Source: Myxococcales bacterium
Lineage (GTDB): Bacteria; Myxococcota_A; Polyangia; Haliangiales; Haliangiaceae
DNA: 64,000 nt
Direction of reading: 5' to 3'
Assembly: GCA_947483555.1 (NCBI GenBank)
Contig: CANKMW010000030.1
Location: 1 to 64,000, forward strand
Shown piece after piece: positions 24,217 through 32,048 of the stretch (within the stretch, counting starts at the first letter, position 1; the number at the start of each line of letters is the position of its first letter). Under the pieces are notes generated by a model, which was not told the DNA's origin, ran no database searches, and saw nothing but the letters and a program-made list of their open reading frames with translations. The translations under genes were made by a program, and so were the position numbers.

Positions 24217-24243
24217 CCTGTGACGCGGCGGCGGCAGCGGGCG

Positions 24244-25056
24244 CTACGCGCTGCACGCTCGACCATGATCCCGCGCCGGTTCGGCCTGACGGTCGGCGTC
24301 GAAACGGAGCACGGCGACCGCCGCGTAAGGCGCGGCCTCGTCGCGGAAGCACAGGTGCGCGAGCTTCTCGACCAGCACCGTGGGCGTGGGCAGCGCGAAC
24401 GCTGCCGCCGCCACGTCTCGCCCCAGGAGACTCTTCCCGTGCACGCTGGGTTTGCTGAGCAAGATGACGGTGTCGCCGGCGGTGATCTCGAAGGTCGCGA
24501 TCGCTGGCAACTCCTGATCGGGCGCGCCCGGCCCGATCGTCCGCAGCAGGACGTTGGGCACCCGGGCGAAGTCCGGCCACCGGTCAGGGTGTTCGCGCTC
24601 GAAGCGCTCGCGCAGGGTGTGGGGCGTGGTCCGGGCAATCACCGCGAGCCCGCGCACGATCACCGCGGTGTCCGCCCCGATCCACGCCGCGTGCATCGTG
24701 GTGCCGTGACAGGCGACGGCGAGCAAGACCGCGCCCGGAACATCGTCCGGAAAGTCGGCGTCCGCGGCGGCGAGCGCCGGCGCCGCCGCGAGGAATCGTG
24801 CCCGCGCCTGTGCGAACGCCGCGGCGAGGCGATCCTCCACCGCGCCGGTGGTCGCCGTCCACGCCGCGACGAACAGGTCCAGGATCAGCCGGGACGCCGG
24901 TGGCCAGCAGCTCGAGAACCCGCACTCGTAGCCGTTTGCGATCAGGGCGAGTTGAGCCTCGCCGTCGGCACAGATGCGCACGAAGTCCTCGACGTGGCCA
25001 TCGAGCCCGGTGGGGCGCCAGCGAAACCCGATCGCGGTCCGGACGGTCATCGCCAT
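24244..25056 (-). CDS. PP2C-like phosphatase-family protein
   Basis: 270 residues from ATG 25056; TATGCT at 25063-25068 is 6 bases upstream and fixes this start over the longer frame. Features reminiscent of PP2C/SpoIIE phosphatases: GFSSCWPPASRL, MHAAWIGADTAVIVRG (GD-type strand), TLRERFEREHPD, FEITAGDTVILLSKPSVHG, and FRDEAAPYAAVAVLRFDA near the end. The metal-binding aspartates are only partly recognisable, so it may be a degenerate or divergent phosphatase. It could oppose one of the nearby Ser/Thr kinases; this is inference. Convergent with dnaB, divergent from the membrane protein at 25315. Confidence 0.65.
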   Translation of the reverse strand: MAMTVRTAIGFRWRPTGLDGHVEDFVRICADGEAQLALIANGYECGFSSCWPPASRLILDLFVAAWTATTGAVEDRLAAAFAQARARFLAAAPALAAADADFPDDVPGAVLLAVACHGTTMHAAWIGADTAVIVRGLAVIARTTPHTLRERFEREHPDRWPDFARVPNVLLRTIGPGAPDQELPAIATFEITAGDTVILLSKPSVHGKSLLGRDVAAAAFALPTPTVLVEKLAHLCFRDEAAPYAAVAVLRFDADRQAEPARDHGRACSA

Positions 25057-25314
25057 CGTGGCAGCATACCGCCAGAGCCTGTAACCCGATGGTGGCTCGA
25101 GCCCTGCCAAGGCTTGCAGCGTGTGACCGCGCGCTACGCCAGAGCGATCGCGGGACTAGCTGGCGAACGATCGCAGCCGCCGCTGCCAACCCGTCGCAGG
25201 CCTGGCCGCGCACGACGCCGGGACCGCGCTCGCCGCGGTCGGCGCCACCGTCGAGAAGCGCCCCACCAGCGGCAACCACGCCGATGTGGTGCGGCAGGTG
25301 CAATCCGCTGCTCG
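25057..25314. other. Divergent intergenic region
   Basis: No gene is seen. It holds the leaderless -10-like TATGCT for the PP2C-like gene at its left edge. No clear promoter was found for the plus-strand membrane protein. Confidence 0.5.
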
Positions 25315-26421
25315 ATGGTCATGTTCCACGGCACCAGCCACCGCGGCTGGATCGAAGGTGTCGACGGCGAGCTGGTCGCGACGCGGTTCTTTCACATCTG
25401 GTGGTTGCCGCTGGTTCCGCTGCGATCGTTGTGGGTGATCGGCAGTCAGGGAAGCCACATGCTCGGGCATCCTCGCCGGCTGTCGGGGCCCAGCGTCGTC
25501 GCCGGCTACGCCCGGGTGTGGGGGCCGATCGCCACGATCGCCGGCGCTGCGACGACGAGCTTGGCGGGGGGCATGGTCGCCGTCGCCGCCGCGGTGCTGA
25601 CCGCGTGGACCTGGTGTCTGCGCTGGCCGCGCGATCGGCGCGAGCGACAGCGCGCGGCGCTGCAGCGACCGGTGGTGGGCACGGCGTGCGATCCGCTGCG
25701 GCTGCCGCGTGTACTGGCCGCACGGTTGCGTCCCCTGGCCGAGGAGCGCTTCGCCGAGGTCAGCGACGGGCGGACGCCGCTCGACGTGGCGCGCTTCGGT
25801 GCGAGCTCATCGGCGCAGGCGGCCCATGCCTTCGTCGTCCTGCGGCTGATGGCAGCGAGCGGGCGCGGGGCGAGCATGCGCGACGCGCTCGTGGCCTCGG
25901 AGCGGGTGCTCGATGGAAGCCGCGATCTCGATGCCGACGCGGTCGGTGGACCGTACCGGGCGCCCACCGTCGGTGCGCCAGCCACCGGCGCATCCGCCGC
26001 CCCCGTGGTGCTGGTGCCCAGCGGACCCGTGGCGGCCTCGAGCCTGGGCGGATTCTGGACGACGTGCGGGTTGTCGGCCGTCGCGCTGGCCGTGGCCGGC
26101 TACGTGCTGCTCGTGACGCAGCCGTTTGGCTGTTTCTGTGCAAGCCGGTCTGGGGTCGCGCACGCCCAGGTTGGGAAGCTCGCGTACGAGGCATTCCCGC
26201 AGTGGGCGCAGCGCCCGGGCAACGTCGGCCGTTGCCCCACGCTCGCTGATCTCAGCGAGTACGCGTACGCGCTCGAGGATCCATGGGGCCAGGCGTATCG
26301 GTTGGCGTGCGATGACCTGCCCGCCGGCGCCACCGGCATCGCCATCTGGTCGATCGGGGAGAACCGGTGCGACGAGCGGGGCGCGGGCGACGACCTCACG
26401 TCCTGGGAGCTTCCGCAGTAG
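25315..26421 (+). CDS. Membrane protein with GspG-like C-terminal domain
   Basis: 368 residues from ATG 25315 (another ATG two codons on). Residues 1-110 are rich in hydrophobic segments (ATTSLAGGMVAVAAAVLTAWTW), and a second membrane helix lies near 250-270 (TTCGLSAVALAVAGYVLLV). The last 90 residues resemble the C-terminal part of type II secretion pseudopilin GspG: ALEDPWGQAYRLACD, GATGIAIWSIGENRCDERG and DDLTSW. In pseudopilins this part faces the periplasm and binds calcium. The unusual N-terminus indicates a separate membrane protein that borrowed the pseudopilin-like domain. No other secretion genes are nearby. Function unknown. Confidence 0.75.
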   Translation: MVMFHGTSHRGWIEGVDGELVATRFFHIWWLPLVPLRSLWVIGSQGSHMLGHPRRLSGPSVVAGYARVWGPIATIAGAATTSLAGGMVAVAAAVLTAWTWCLRWPRDRRERQRAALQRPVVGTACDPLRLPRVLAARLRPLAEERFAEVSDGRTPLDVARFGASSSAQAAHAFVVLRLMAASGRGASMRDALVASERVLDGSRDLDADAVGGPYRAPTVGAPATGASAAPVVLVPSGPVAASSLGGFWTTCGLSAVALAVAGYVLLVTQPFGCFCASRSGVAHAQVGKLAYEAFPQWAQRPGNVGRCPTLADLSEYAYALEDPWGQAYRLACDDLPAGATGIAIWSIGENRCDERGAGDDLTSWELPQ

Positions 26422-26450
26422 CGCAAGCAGCCGCGCCAGGCCACGCCGGG

Positions 26451-26861
26451 TCACGCGCTGGCGACGACCGGGAAGGCGCTGCGGACGTCGTCAGAGATCT
26501 TGCGCGGCTTGCCGGTTGTCAGGTCGATGAACGCCCAGGTTGACGATCCGCGGCAGACCTCGACGTTGTCCTCGCGGCGTCGCATCGAGGTGCGGCGGAT
26601 CGACGACACGCCCTTCACCGCCTCGACCCAGGTGGTCACGGCGACGCGCTGACCAGGCAGCACCGACGACAGGTAATCGATCTCGTGCCGGCGGACGACC
26701 CAGATCGCCCCCAGGCGGCGGTAGGCGGCGTTGTCCCAACCGACGGCATCGGAGTGGGCGAGCGCGACCTCGAGGATCCAGCGCACGTAGACCAGGTTCG
26801 ACACGTGGCCGAGGTCGTCGATGTCGCCGGGGGCCGGCTCCAGCTCGATGGTGTGTGACAC
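26451..26861 (-). CDS. Hotdog-fold acyl-CoA thioesterase
   Basis: 136 residues from GTG 26861; TACGGT at 26868-26873 (6-base gap) supports a leaderless GTG start. The YbgC/4-hydroxybenzoyl-CoA thioesterase pattern is clear: DIDDLGHVSNLVYVRWILE (catalytic Asp and the DxxGHVxN loop), AIWVVRRHEIDYLSSVLPG, and WVEAVKGVSSIRRT. It likely hydrolyses an acyl-CoA or acyl-ACP in the cytoplasm. A decayed, internally deleted copy lies at 28945-29020 next to rplI. Confidence 0.88.
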   Translation of the reverse strand: MSHTIELEPAPGDIDDLGHVSNLVYVRWILEVALAHSDAVGWDNAAYRRLGAIWVVRRHEIDYLSSVLPGQRVAVTTWVEAVKGVSSIRRTSMRRREDNVEVCRGSSTWAFIDLTTGKPRKISDDVRSAFPVVASA

Positions 26862-26882
26862 GCGCGGACCGTACCCGAAAAT

Positions 26883-26927
26883 CGTTGACGCCGGCCTTCT
26901 CGAGCCGCTCGGTCAGATCGCGGCTGG
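26883..26927 (-). pseudogene. rplI internal fragment (45 bp duplicate)
   Basis: These 45 bases match rplI 29192-29236 at 42 positions. They directly follow a 30-base block (26853-26882) that matches 28991-29020, the sequence just beyond the rplI terminator, at 29 of 30 positions. The terminator and rplI 3' end between those blocks are missing here. This is a leftover of a segmental duplication, not a functional gene. Confidence 0.75.
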
Positions 26928-26940
26928 AGCAGGTCCCGGA

Positions 26941-27966
26941 TCAAGGACGCGACGGCGTCGGCACGTAGTAGCCGCGCGCAAACACGACGGGCGCGGTCGC
27001 CGCCGGCAGCTCGAAGGTGAGCGCGAGGACGTCGCCGCGACGCATCCGCAACGGCACGTGATCGGCCTGGCAGTACGCCGGCGTCGCCGCCGCTGCGCAC
27101 GAGGCCGGGTAGATCCGCACCCCGTCGGCCTCGACGAAGATCTCGTCGAGGAACGTGACCTCGTCCTCCTCCTCGGCGACCCGCAGCACCAGCGGGCCTG
27201 ACGGCGCCGCCGGCAGCTCGAGCGCCTGGAGCGCGGACGACGTCTTGCCGCGCAGCTCGCGCAGGATCTCGCCGACCTTGACCGGCCCACCGGCGCCCTC
27301 GACGTAGATCCACGGGCACGCCGCGAGCTGATCACACGCTTGGATCGCGCCGGTCGGCGTGCGCTTCACCTCGACCAGGTCGCCGCCGCCGTCGGACCCG
27401 CGCGTGATCTCGTGGACCGGCGCGACGTCCTGGCCGGCGGTCCCCTGGCACGCGGTCCATCCGTCCTGCGTGTAGCGCACGGTGCCGTCGCCGGGAAAGC
27501 GCAGCGCGGTCACGCCGTAGGAGCCGGGCGTGGTGTCGAGGATGCGGCGTAGCAGCGCCCCGTCGGGCCTGAACGCCTGCCATCGGTTGGGCGGATCCTC
27601 CTCCTCGGCAGTCGGCAGCCCGACCACGACCACGTGCGAGCCAACCGACCCGTCGAGCACCTCGACTCGGATGCCCGCCTGCTCGCCCATGAAGTAGTCG
27701 CCGGCGCCGGTCAACGCCACCCTGCCGACCCAGTGACCGGCGTGAAGCGTGCCGTCGCTGAAGAGGGTGATCACCTCGTCGCCGGGCTGGCCGTCGACGT
27801 CGCCGCGGCCGCGAAGCAAGACGGTCGCGCCGGCCGGCGGCACCGGGGCGGTGGTGGGCATCGACGCCGTCGACGGCGTCGATGGCGACCCGCTGGATCG
27901 GGAACCGCAGCCGAGCGCGAGCGCGGTGCACGGGAGGACCATCAGCGTTCGTATCGGCTTCATCAT
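26941..27966 (-). CDS. Lipoprotein of unknown function
   Basis: 341 residues from ATG 27966; TATCGT at 27974-27979, 7 bases upstream, supports the start. The lipoprotein signal ends at LALGC (about Cys20), then a Ser/Thr/Pro linker. The mature part reads as beta-rich: GRGDVDGQPGDEVITLFSDGTL resembles an FG-GAP/VCBS-like or Ca-binding repeat, and the C-terminal half contains two Cys pairs (IQACDQLAACPW; YPASCAAAATPAYCQ) that could form disulfides. No enzyme motif is visible. Anchored in the periplasm or outer membrane. Confidence 0.78.
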   Translation of the reverse strand: MMKPIRTLMVLPCTALALGCGSRSSGSPSTPSTASMPTTAPVPPAGATVLLRGRGDVDGQPGDEVITLFSDGTLHAGHWVGRVALTGAGDYFMGEQAGIRVEVLDGSVGSHVVVVGLPTAEEEDPPNRWQAFRPDGALLRRILDTTPGSYGVTALRFPGDGTVRYTQDGWTACQGTAGQDVAPVHEITRGSDGGGDLVEVKRTPTGAIQACDQLAACPWIYVEGAGGPVKVGEILRELRGKTSSALQALELPAAPSGPLVLRVAEEEDEVTFLDEIFVEADGVRIYPASCAAAATPAYCQADHVPLRMRRGDVLALTFELPAATAPVVFARGYYVPTPSRP

Positions 27967-28419
27967 GGCGAGCACGATACGAGCATAAGACACATCAACG
28001 CGGTTTCGTGACGACGGGGAGACCGGGGGAGGGCACGCGACGGCGGTCACGCCGTCAGCGGGATGCGCCAACTGCCCTGGTGACTCACCACCTGCGGCGA
28101 TGTGCGCCAGGTCGCGGGCGCGCTTCCTGCAAACGAACACATGCGATGTACCCAGCACGCTCTAACCTCGCGATCGCAGAGCGCCGGCATGAGGATGAAG
28201 TCCCCCGATCGGGGACTCGAGCCAGGCGGCCCACCTGTGACGTGCAGCGGGGCTGGTTGCCGGCAACTGAGCTCAGCGCGCTGCCGGGGCCGCCGCACGG
28301 AAGGGCCCGACGAAGGTCCAGCCGCGGCGGCGGCGATCCTTGGCGAGCGTGGTGGAGGTCGGCGTGCTCGGCATGGTGCGCAGCGCGGACCCTTGATGAC
28401 CTTGCCGTCGGCGAGCAGC

Positions 28420-28490
28420 ACTCACGGCGATGGCCGCTTCACTCGCCGCGCGAACCTGGACCATCGCGATGACGGTCCGCCGCGCTGACC
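28420..28490 (+). pseudogene. Decayed duplicate of the dnaB 3' end
   Basis: Bases 28433-28490 match 24161-24218 (the last codons of dnaB plus its stop) with 5 differences in 58, and weaker similarity extends to 28420. The frame would encode GRFTRRANLDHRDDGPPR against [18 protein letters not shown] in dnaB. There is no start or upstream dnaB sequence, so this is a remnant of a segmental duplication. Confidence 0.8.
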
Positions 28491-28757
28491 GCTGCGTTGC
28501 CCACCGCGTTGACGAGCGACACGAACTCTTCGAGCTTGCCCGCCGGGCTGCGGGCGAGTTGCTCGCCGACCGCGACGGCAAAGCGGTGGCCGAGCGCGGC
28601 GTAGAGGGCGGCGGTGAGCGCCGCGCGGTGGGCGGCGGTGAGCAGCAGGCTCGGCACGACGCGGAGGCGTAGTCGAGCGACCGATTCCTGCACCACCTGG
28701 ATCTCGCGATAGGGTGCGGCCTCGCGGCACGCGACGGTGATTTCACGCCTTCAGGTG
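28491..28757 (-). pseudogene. Fragment resembling a PaaK/CapK-type ligase C-terminus
   Basis: The minus-strand frame after a TGA near 28757 reads REITVACREAAPYREIQ, then VQESVARLRLRVVP, LYAALGHRFAVAVGEQL and PAGKLEEFVSLV. This order resembles the C-terminal domain of phenylacetate-CoA ligase/CapK-like adenylating enzymes (FREIQVVQE and GK-FVS-type motifs). The N-terminal catalytic part is absent and the frame then runs into the dnaB-derived remnant, so it is a truncated gene. The family assignment is tentative. Confidence 0.45.
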
Positions 28758-28944
28758 GCGTCTGGCGATGGCGATCCACGGCGACGATCGTCAGGTCGCC
28801 GTGGCCGACATCTGGCGCCGCTTCGCCGAGCTGTTCGCCGATCGCACGAACCTGGCTGACCGACGGGGCTGGTCCGCGGCGCTGATCGCGACCATCGGGC
28901 GAGCGCTGTCCGACGCTGGTGCTGCAACCGCGCCGCGGCACGCG

Positions 28945-29020
28945 TCGAGTCACGCACTCACGACGAGGCGGCGGTAGGCGGCGTCATCCTGTGTGACACG
29001 CGCGCACCGTACCCGAAAAT
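28945..29020 (-). pseudogene. Internally deleted copy of the thioesterase gene
   Basis: Three blocks in the same order as the intact gene at 26451-26861 are retained. The block near 28949-28972 resembles 26449-26472. The 19 bases at 28966-28984 equal 26713-26731. Bases 28991-29020 match 26853-26882 with one difference. About 240 and 120 bases are missing between the blocks. It shows the thioesterase gene once sat directly beside rplI. Confidence 0.7.
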
Positions 29021-29025
29021 ACAAG

Positions 29026-29048
29026 AGGCCCGCCACGACGGCGGGCCT
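29026..29048 (-). terminator. Rho-independent terminator of rpsF-rpsR-rplI
   Basis: AGGCCCGCC and GGCGGGCCT pair as a 9-bp stem around a 5-base loop. On the minus strand it lies 19 bases past the rplI stop and is followed by a T-rich stretch (CTTGTATTTT). Confidence 0.85.
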
Positions 29049-29066
29049 TGGTCGCAGCTGCGGGAG

Positions 29067-29522
29067 TTACTTCGCCTTCGCGACCACGAAGAACTTCAAC
29101 ATCGCGGTGACGCCGGAGGCCAGCTTCACGCCGACCTCGTACTTGCCGAGGGCCTTGATGGGCTGCTCGAGCAGGACCTGGCGGTGGTCGACGTCGACGC
29201 CGGCCTTCTTGAGCTGCTCGGTCAGATCGCGGCTGGTGACCGAGCCGAACATCTTGTCGTCGTCGCCGACCGAACGATCGAACTGCAGGGTGACGACGTT
29301 GATGCGCTCGGCCTGCGACTCGGCGCCGGCGCGCTCCTTGGCGACCTTGCGGGCGATGACGCGCTTGTCGTGCTCGAGGCGGTGGACGTTGGCGGCGGTC
29401 GCCGACACCGCCATGCCGCGCGGCACGAGGTAGTTGCGGCCGAAGCCGTGCTTGACGCTGACCAGCTCACCGGCCTTGCCGAGGTTGGGAACGTCCTGCG
29501 TGAGGATGATTTGCATGGGCAT
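29067..29522 (-). CDS. rplI: 50S ribosomal protein L9
   Basis: 151 residues. The ATG at 29522 is chosen because GAGAGGAG lies 7-8 bases upstream; an ATG two codons later (MQIILTQ) is the more usual family start. The N-terminal signature IILTQDVPNLGKAGELVSVK and GFGRNYLVPRGMA are textbook L9. The C-terminal domain is complete. It binds domain V of 23S rRNA near the L1 stalk base. Third gene of rpsF-rpsR-rplI, 12 bases after rpsR. An internal piece of this gene is duplicated at 26883-26927. Confidence 0.97.
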   Translation of the reverse strand: MPMQIILTQDVPNLGKAGELVSVKHGFGRNYLVPRGMAVSATAANVHRLEHDKRVIARKVAKERAGAESQAERINVVTLQFDRSVGDDDKMFGSVTSRDLTEQLKKAGVDVDHRQVLLEQPIKALGKYEVGVKLASGVTAMLKFFVVAKAK

Positions 29523-29534
29523 GGCGTGCTCCTC

Positions 29535-29837
29535 TCACTCGCCCGTGACCGAGATCGGCAGCAGCGCGAGCATGCGCGCCCGGCGGATCGCCGTCGAGAT
29601 CCCGCGCTGGTGCTTGGCGCACGAGCCGCTGATCCGACGGGGTACCATCTTGCCGCGGTCGGTGATGAAGCTGCGCAGCAGCTGGGGGTTCTTGTAGTCG
29701 ATGATCGTGGTGGTCTCGCTGCAGAACCGGCACACCTTGCGCCGCGAGGGGCCACCACCGCCACCGCCGCCGCCGCGTCCCTTGCCGCGGCCGCGCTCCT
29801 CGCCCTTGTCGTCGATGTCATCTTCGATTCGCGACAT
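29535..29837 (-). CDS. rpsR: 30S ribosomal protein S18
   Basis: 100 residues from ATG 29837 after AAGGAGA. The conserved core RRKVCRFCSETTTIIDYKN, LLRSFITDRGKMVPRRISG and HQRGISTAIRRARMLALLP is complete. Its N-terminal 30 residues are an acidic then Gly/Arg-rich extension absent in short S18 proteins. The CRFC pair could bind zinc. It pairs with S6 in the small-subunit platform. Sits between rpsF and rplI. Confidence 0.97.
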   Translation of the reverse strand: MSRIEDDIDDKGEERGRGKGRGGGGGGGGPSRRKVCRFCSETTTIIDYKNPQLLRSFITDRGKMVPRRISGSCAKHQRGISTAIRRARMLALLPISVTGE

Positions 29838-29840
29838 GAC

Positions 29841-30371
29841 TCAGTTCTCCTTGATCTCGGGCGGGGGGGTGGTCGAGGCGTCGTTCTCGAAGCCCGGGGC
29901 CACGAAGTCGTCCTCGTCGTCGTCGTCGCGGCGCGTCTCTTCAGCGCCGCGGGAGAGGAAGATGTCCTCCTCGTCGGCAGCGGTGGCGGCGGCGCGCTCG
30001 TACGTGGTGTCGTCGATCTCGGTCGGCCGAGCGTCGGCGACGATGTTCTCGTCGACCTTGACGGTCATGTAGCGGATCACGTTGTCGAGCATGCGCAGGT
30101 TGCGCTCGGTCTCCTCGACGACGCCGGCCTTGGCCAGGTACCGCCAGTAGAGATAGATGCCCTTGCGCTCCTTCGAGACCTCGTAGGCCAGGCGGCGCTT
30201 GCCCCAGTTGTCGACCTTGAGGACCTTGCCACCCAGGCCTTCGATGATGCCCTTGACCTTGGTGTTGACCTCGGCGACGGCATCGTTGGCGGTGTTTGGC
30301 CGCAGGATGTACACGGTCTCGTATTCGCGTGACGTGCCAGGCGCATCGCGCTGGCTCTCGAGTCTTGCCAT
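29841..30371 (-). CDS. rpsF: 30S ribosomal protein S6
   Basis: 176 residues from ATG 30371, with GAGAGG about 9 bases upstream. The S6 core (15-115) shows YETVYILRPNTAND, GKVLKVDNWGKRRLAYEVSK and KGIYLYWRYLAKAGVVEE. A C-terminal extension of about 60 residues is very acidic (RRDDDDEDDFVAP), as in the poly-Glu-modified tails of some bacterial S6 proteins. It heterodimerises with S18, whose gene follows 3 bases after its stop. No ssb gene lies between rpsF and rpsR, unlike in many bacteria. Confidence 0.96.
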   Translation of the reverse strand: MARLESQRDAPGTSREYETVYILRPNTANDAVAEVNTKVKGIIEGLGGKVLKVDNWGKRRLAYEVSKERKGIYLYWRYLAKAGVVEETERNLRMLDNVIRYMTVKVDENIVADARPTEIDDTTYERAAATAADEEDIFLSRGAEETRRDDDDEDDFVAPGFENDASTTPPPEIKEN

Positions 30372-30471
30372 CGTATCGATTCCTCTCGGGAAAGCCCGTC
30401 CACGCAGGACGAGCGAGGTGAAGGGGGGCTTTCTAGCAGAGCCCCCGGTGGTGCTGCAAGCACGATCGGGG
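30372..30471 (-). promoter_or_regulatory. rpsF leader with possible autoregulatory hairpin
   Basis: The 100-base leader between pth and rpsF holds a 7-bp hairpin (GGGGGCT / AGCCCCC around 30423-30446) and a smaller one (CGTCC / GGACG around 30393-30407) near the Shine-Dalgarno. An S6:S18 feedback leader is common in this operon. I could not confirm its conserved bulge motif, and there is no T-run to make it a pth terminator. Confidence 0.35.
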
Positions 30472-31110
30472 TCAGGTGACCGCTGGCCGGCCGTTGAAAT
30501 CATTCATCGCAGGGCCGAGGCCCAGCCCGACCACGGCCTCCACGGCGTCGGCCGCCCGCCCGACGATGGCGTCGACCAGCGCGGCCTGCGCGGTCGGGAA
30601 GTCCCCCAGGACCCAGCCCGACACGTCCTTGCCGCCCCCGGCACGCGGGTCGCCGCCCCCGGTGGCCGTCCCCGGCTCGCGGCCCGGCTTGCCGACGCCG
30701 ACGCGGATCCGGGCGAAGCCGCTGCCGCCGGTCTGTTCGACGATCGAGCGCAGGCCGTTGTGACCGCCGTGACCGCCGCCCTGCTTGACGCGCACCACGG
30801 CGAGGTCGAGGTCGATCTCGTCGTGGACGACGAGCACGTCCTCGAGCCCGACGCCATGGAAGGCCATCGCGCGCTGCACCGCGAAGCCGGAAAGGTTCAT
30901 GAACTCCATCGGCTCGACCAGCACCACCCGCTGCCGTCCCCGCGGCGTCGTGATGGCGCCGGTGGCGCTGTGGCCGCCGACCTTGCCGCTCGACCGCAGC
31001 TCGCCGAGGCCATGGCGCGCGGCGACGGCCTCGACGACCCGAAAGCCGACGTTGTGGCGGTTGCGGGCGTACTTCGGGCCCGGGTTACCCAGGCCGACGA
31101 TCATCCACAC
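30472..31110 (-). CDS. pth: Peptidyl-tRNA hydrolase
   Basis: 212 residues from GTG 31110, giving MWMIVGLGNPGPKYARNRHN, which matches the two-residue lead of other Pth proteins; an ATG two codons later is the alternative. The catalytic His is in NRHNVGF, and PMEFMNLSG, VVHDEIDLDLAVVRVK and GGGHGGHNGLRSI complete the active site. A Gly-rich insert (EPGTATGGGDPRAGGGKD) enlarges the C-terminal lid region. The enzyme rescues tRNA from peptidyl-tRNA dropped off ribosomes. Located between rplY and rpsF as in many bacteria. Confidence 0.95.
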   Translation of the reverse strand: MWMIVGLGNPGPKYARNRHNVGFRVVEAVAARHGLGELRSSGKVGGHSATGAITTPRGRQRVVLVEPMEFMNLSGFAVQRAMAFHGVGLEDVLVVHDEIDLDLAVVRVKQGGGHGGHNGLRSIVEQTGGSGFARIRVGVGKPGREPGTATGGGDPRAGGGKDVSGWVLGDFPTAQAALVDAIVGRAADAVEAVVGLGLGPAMNDFNGRPAVT

Positions 31111-31195
31111 AGCCGAACACCCGACCGACCGTTGACCGCTTCGCCCCGCTGGCGCGACCGATCGAGTGGATCGAGTCGCGCAGCGGCGCGATGGG

Positions 31196-31957
31196 TCACT
31201 TCTTGGCGGCTGGCTTGGCCGCCGCCGGCTTGGCCCCAGCCTTGGCGTCCTTGCCGGCCGGTGCTGCCGCAACCGGCTTGCCATCCTTGCCAACCGCGGG
31301 CGCGGCTGCCTTCGGATCCTTGGCCGCATCCGCGCCAGGCACCACCGCCGCTGCATCCGCAACCGGGGTCTTGTCGACCTCGGGCGCCTGCAGCGAGATC
31401 ACGGCCTCGCGGCCGCCGGTGACGCTGATCACGCCGGCCGGCAGCGCGACGTCGCTGACGTGGAGCACGTCGCCGATCTCGAGTGCCGACACGTCGAGCG
31501 ACAGCTTGAGGGGGATGTCGGCCGGCTTGCAGCGCACGTCGAGCGCGCGCAGGACGGTGTGGAGCACGCCGCCGTCGACGATGCCCTTGGCCTTGCCGGT
31601 GAACTCGAGCGGCACCGACGCCACGACCTCCTTGGTGGGGTCGATGGCGAGCAGGTCGACGTGGGTGACGTCGCGGCGCACCGGATCGAGCTGGTATTCC
31701 TTGAGCAGCGCCGACAGCGTCCGCACCGCCTTGCCGGCATCCTCGATGGTCACCGAGATGACGGTGTTCTGGCGGCGGACCGGGTCCAGCGAGGCCTTGA
31801 GGGCCTTCACGTCGACGACGATCGCAAACGGCGCGATGGGGCCGTCGGCCGACGTTCCGTAGAACACGCCAGGGACCTTGCCCTGGGCGCGGAGCTGACG
31901 GGCCGGGCCCTTGCCAGAGCTATTGCGGAGAGAGACGGTGAGCTGTCCGACTTGCAT
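31196..31957 (-). CDS. rplY: 50S ribosomal protein L25 (CTC family)
   Basis: 253 residues, ATG 31957 after AGAGGA. The L25 domain (1-95) begins QVGQLTVSLRNSSGKGPARQ and carries GKVPGVFYG. The TL5/CTC C-terminal beta domain (95-190) includes PLKLSLDVSALEIGDVLHV and PAGVISVTGGREAVISLQ. A final 60 residues are Ala/Lys/Pro-rich and probably disordered. It binds 5S rRNA. It lies downstream of prs, as is frequent. Confidence 0.95.
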   Translation of the reverse strand: MQVGQLTVSLRNSSGKGPARQLRAQGKVPGVFYGTSADGPIAPFAIVVDVKALKASLDPVRRQNTVISVTIEDAGKAVRTLSALLKEYQLDPVRRDVTHVDLLAIDPTKEVVASVPLEFTGKAKGIVDGGVLHTVLRALDVRCKPADIPLKLSLDVSALEIGDVLHVSDVALPAGVISVTGGREAVISLQAPEVDKTPVADAAAVVPGADAAKDPKAAAPAVGKDGKPVAAAPAGKDAKAGAKPAAAKPAAKK

Positions 31958-32048
31958 GACATTCCTCTGCGTGAACGTGTGCCCCTTCGCCGGGTCCGCC
32001 TTGGGGATGCGGATGCGGATGCGGAATCACGTGGGGGGCAAGAGCCTT

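Larger units (their letters stand above)
27967..29025. other. Gene-remnant zone (about 1.06 kb)
   Basis: No intact gene is seen. From left to right it holds about 450 bp without recognisable content, a degraded dnaB 3' end (28420-28490), a fragment resembling the C-terminus of a PaaK/CapK-type ligase (minus), an unassigned 69-codon plus-strand frame at 28768-28977, and an internally deleted thioesterase copy (28945-29020). A short hairpin at about 28200-28218 has a 7-bp stem and no obvious role. Confidence 0.6.

Noticed and set aside
28190-28260. tRNA-like stem and GGCTCGAGTCC sequence
   Set aside because: There is no cloverleaf: the T-loop consensus TTCGA is missing, and no acceptor, D or anticodon stems could be paired.
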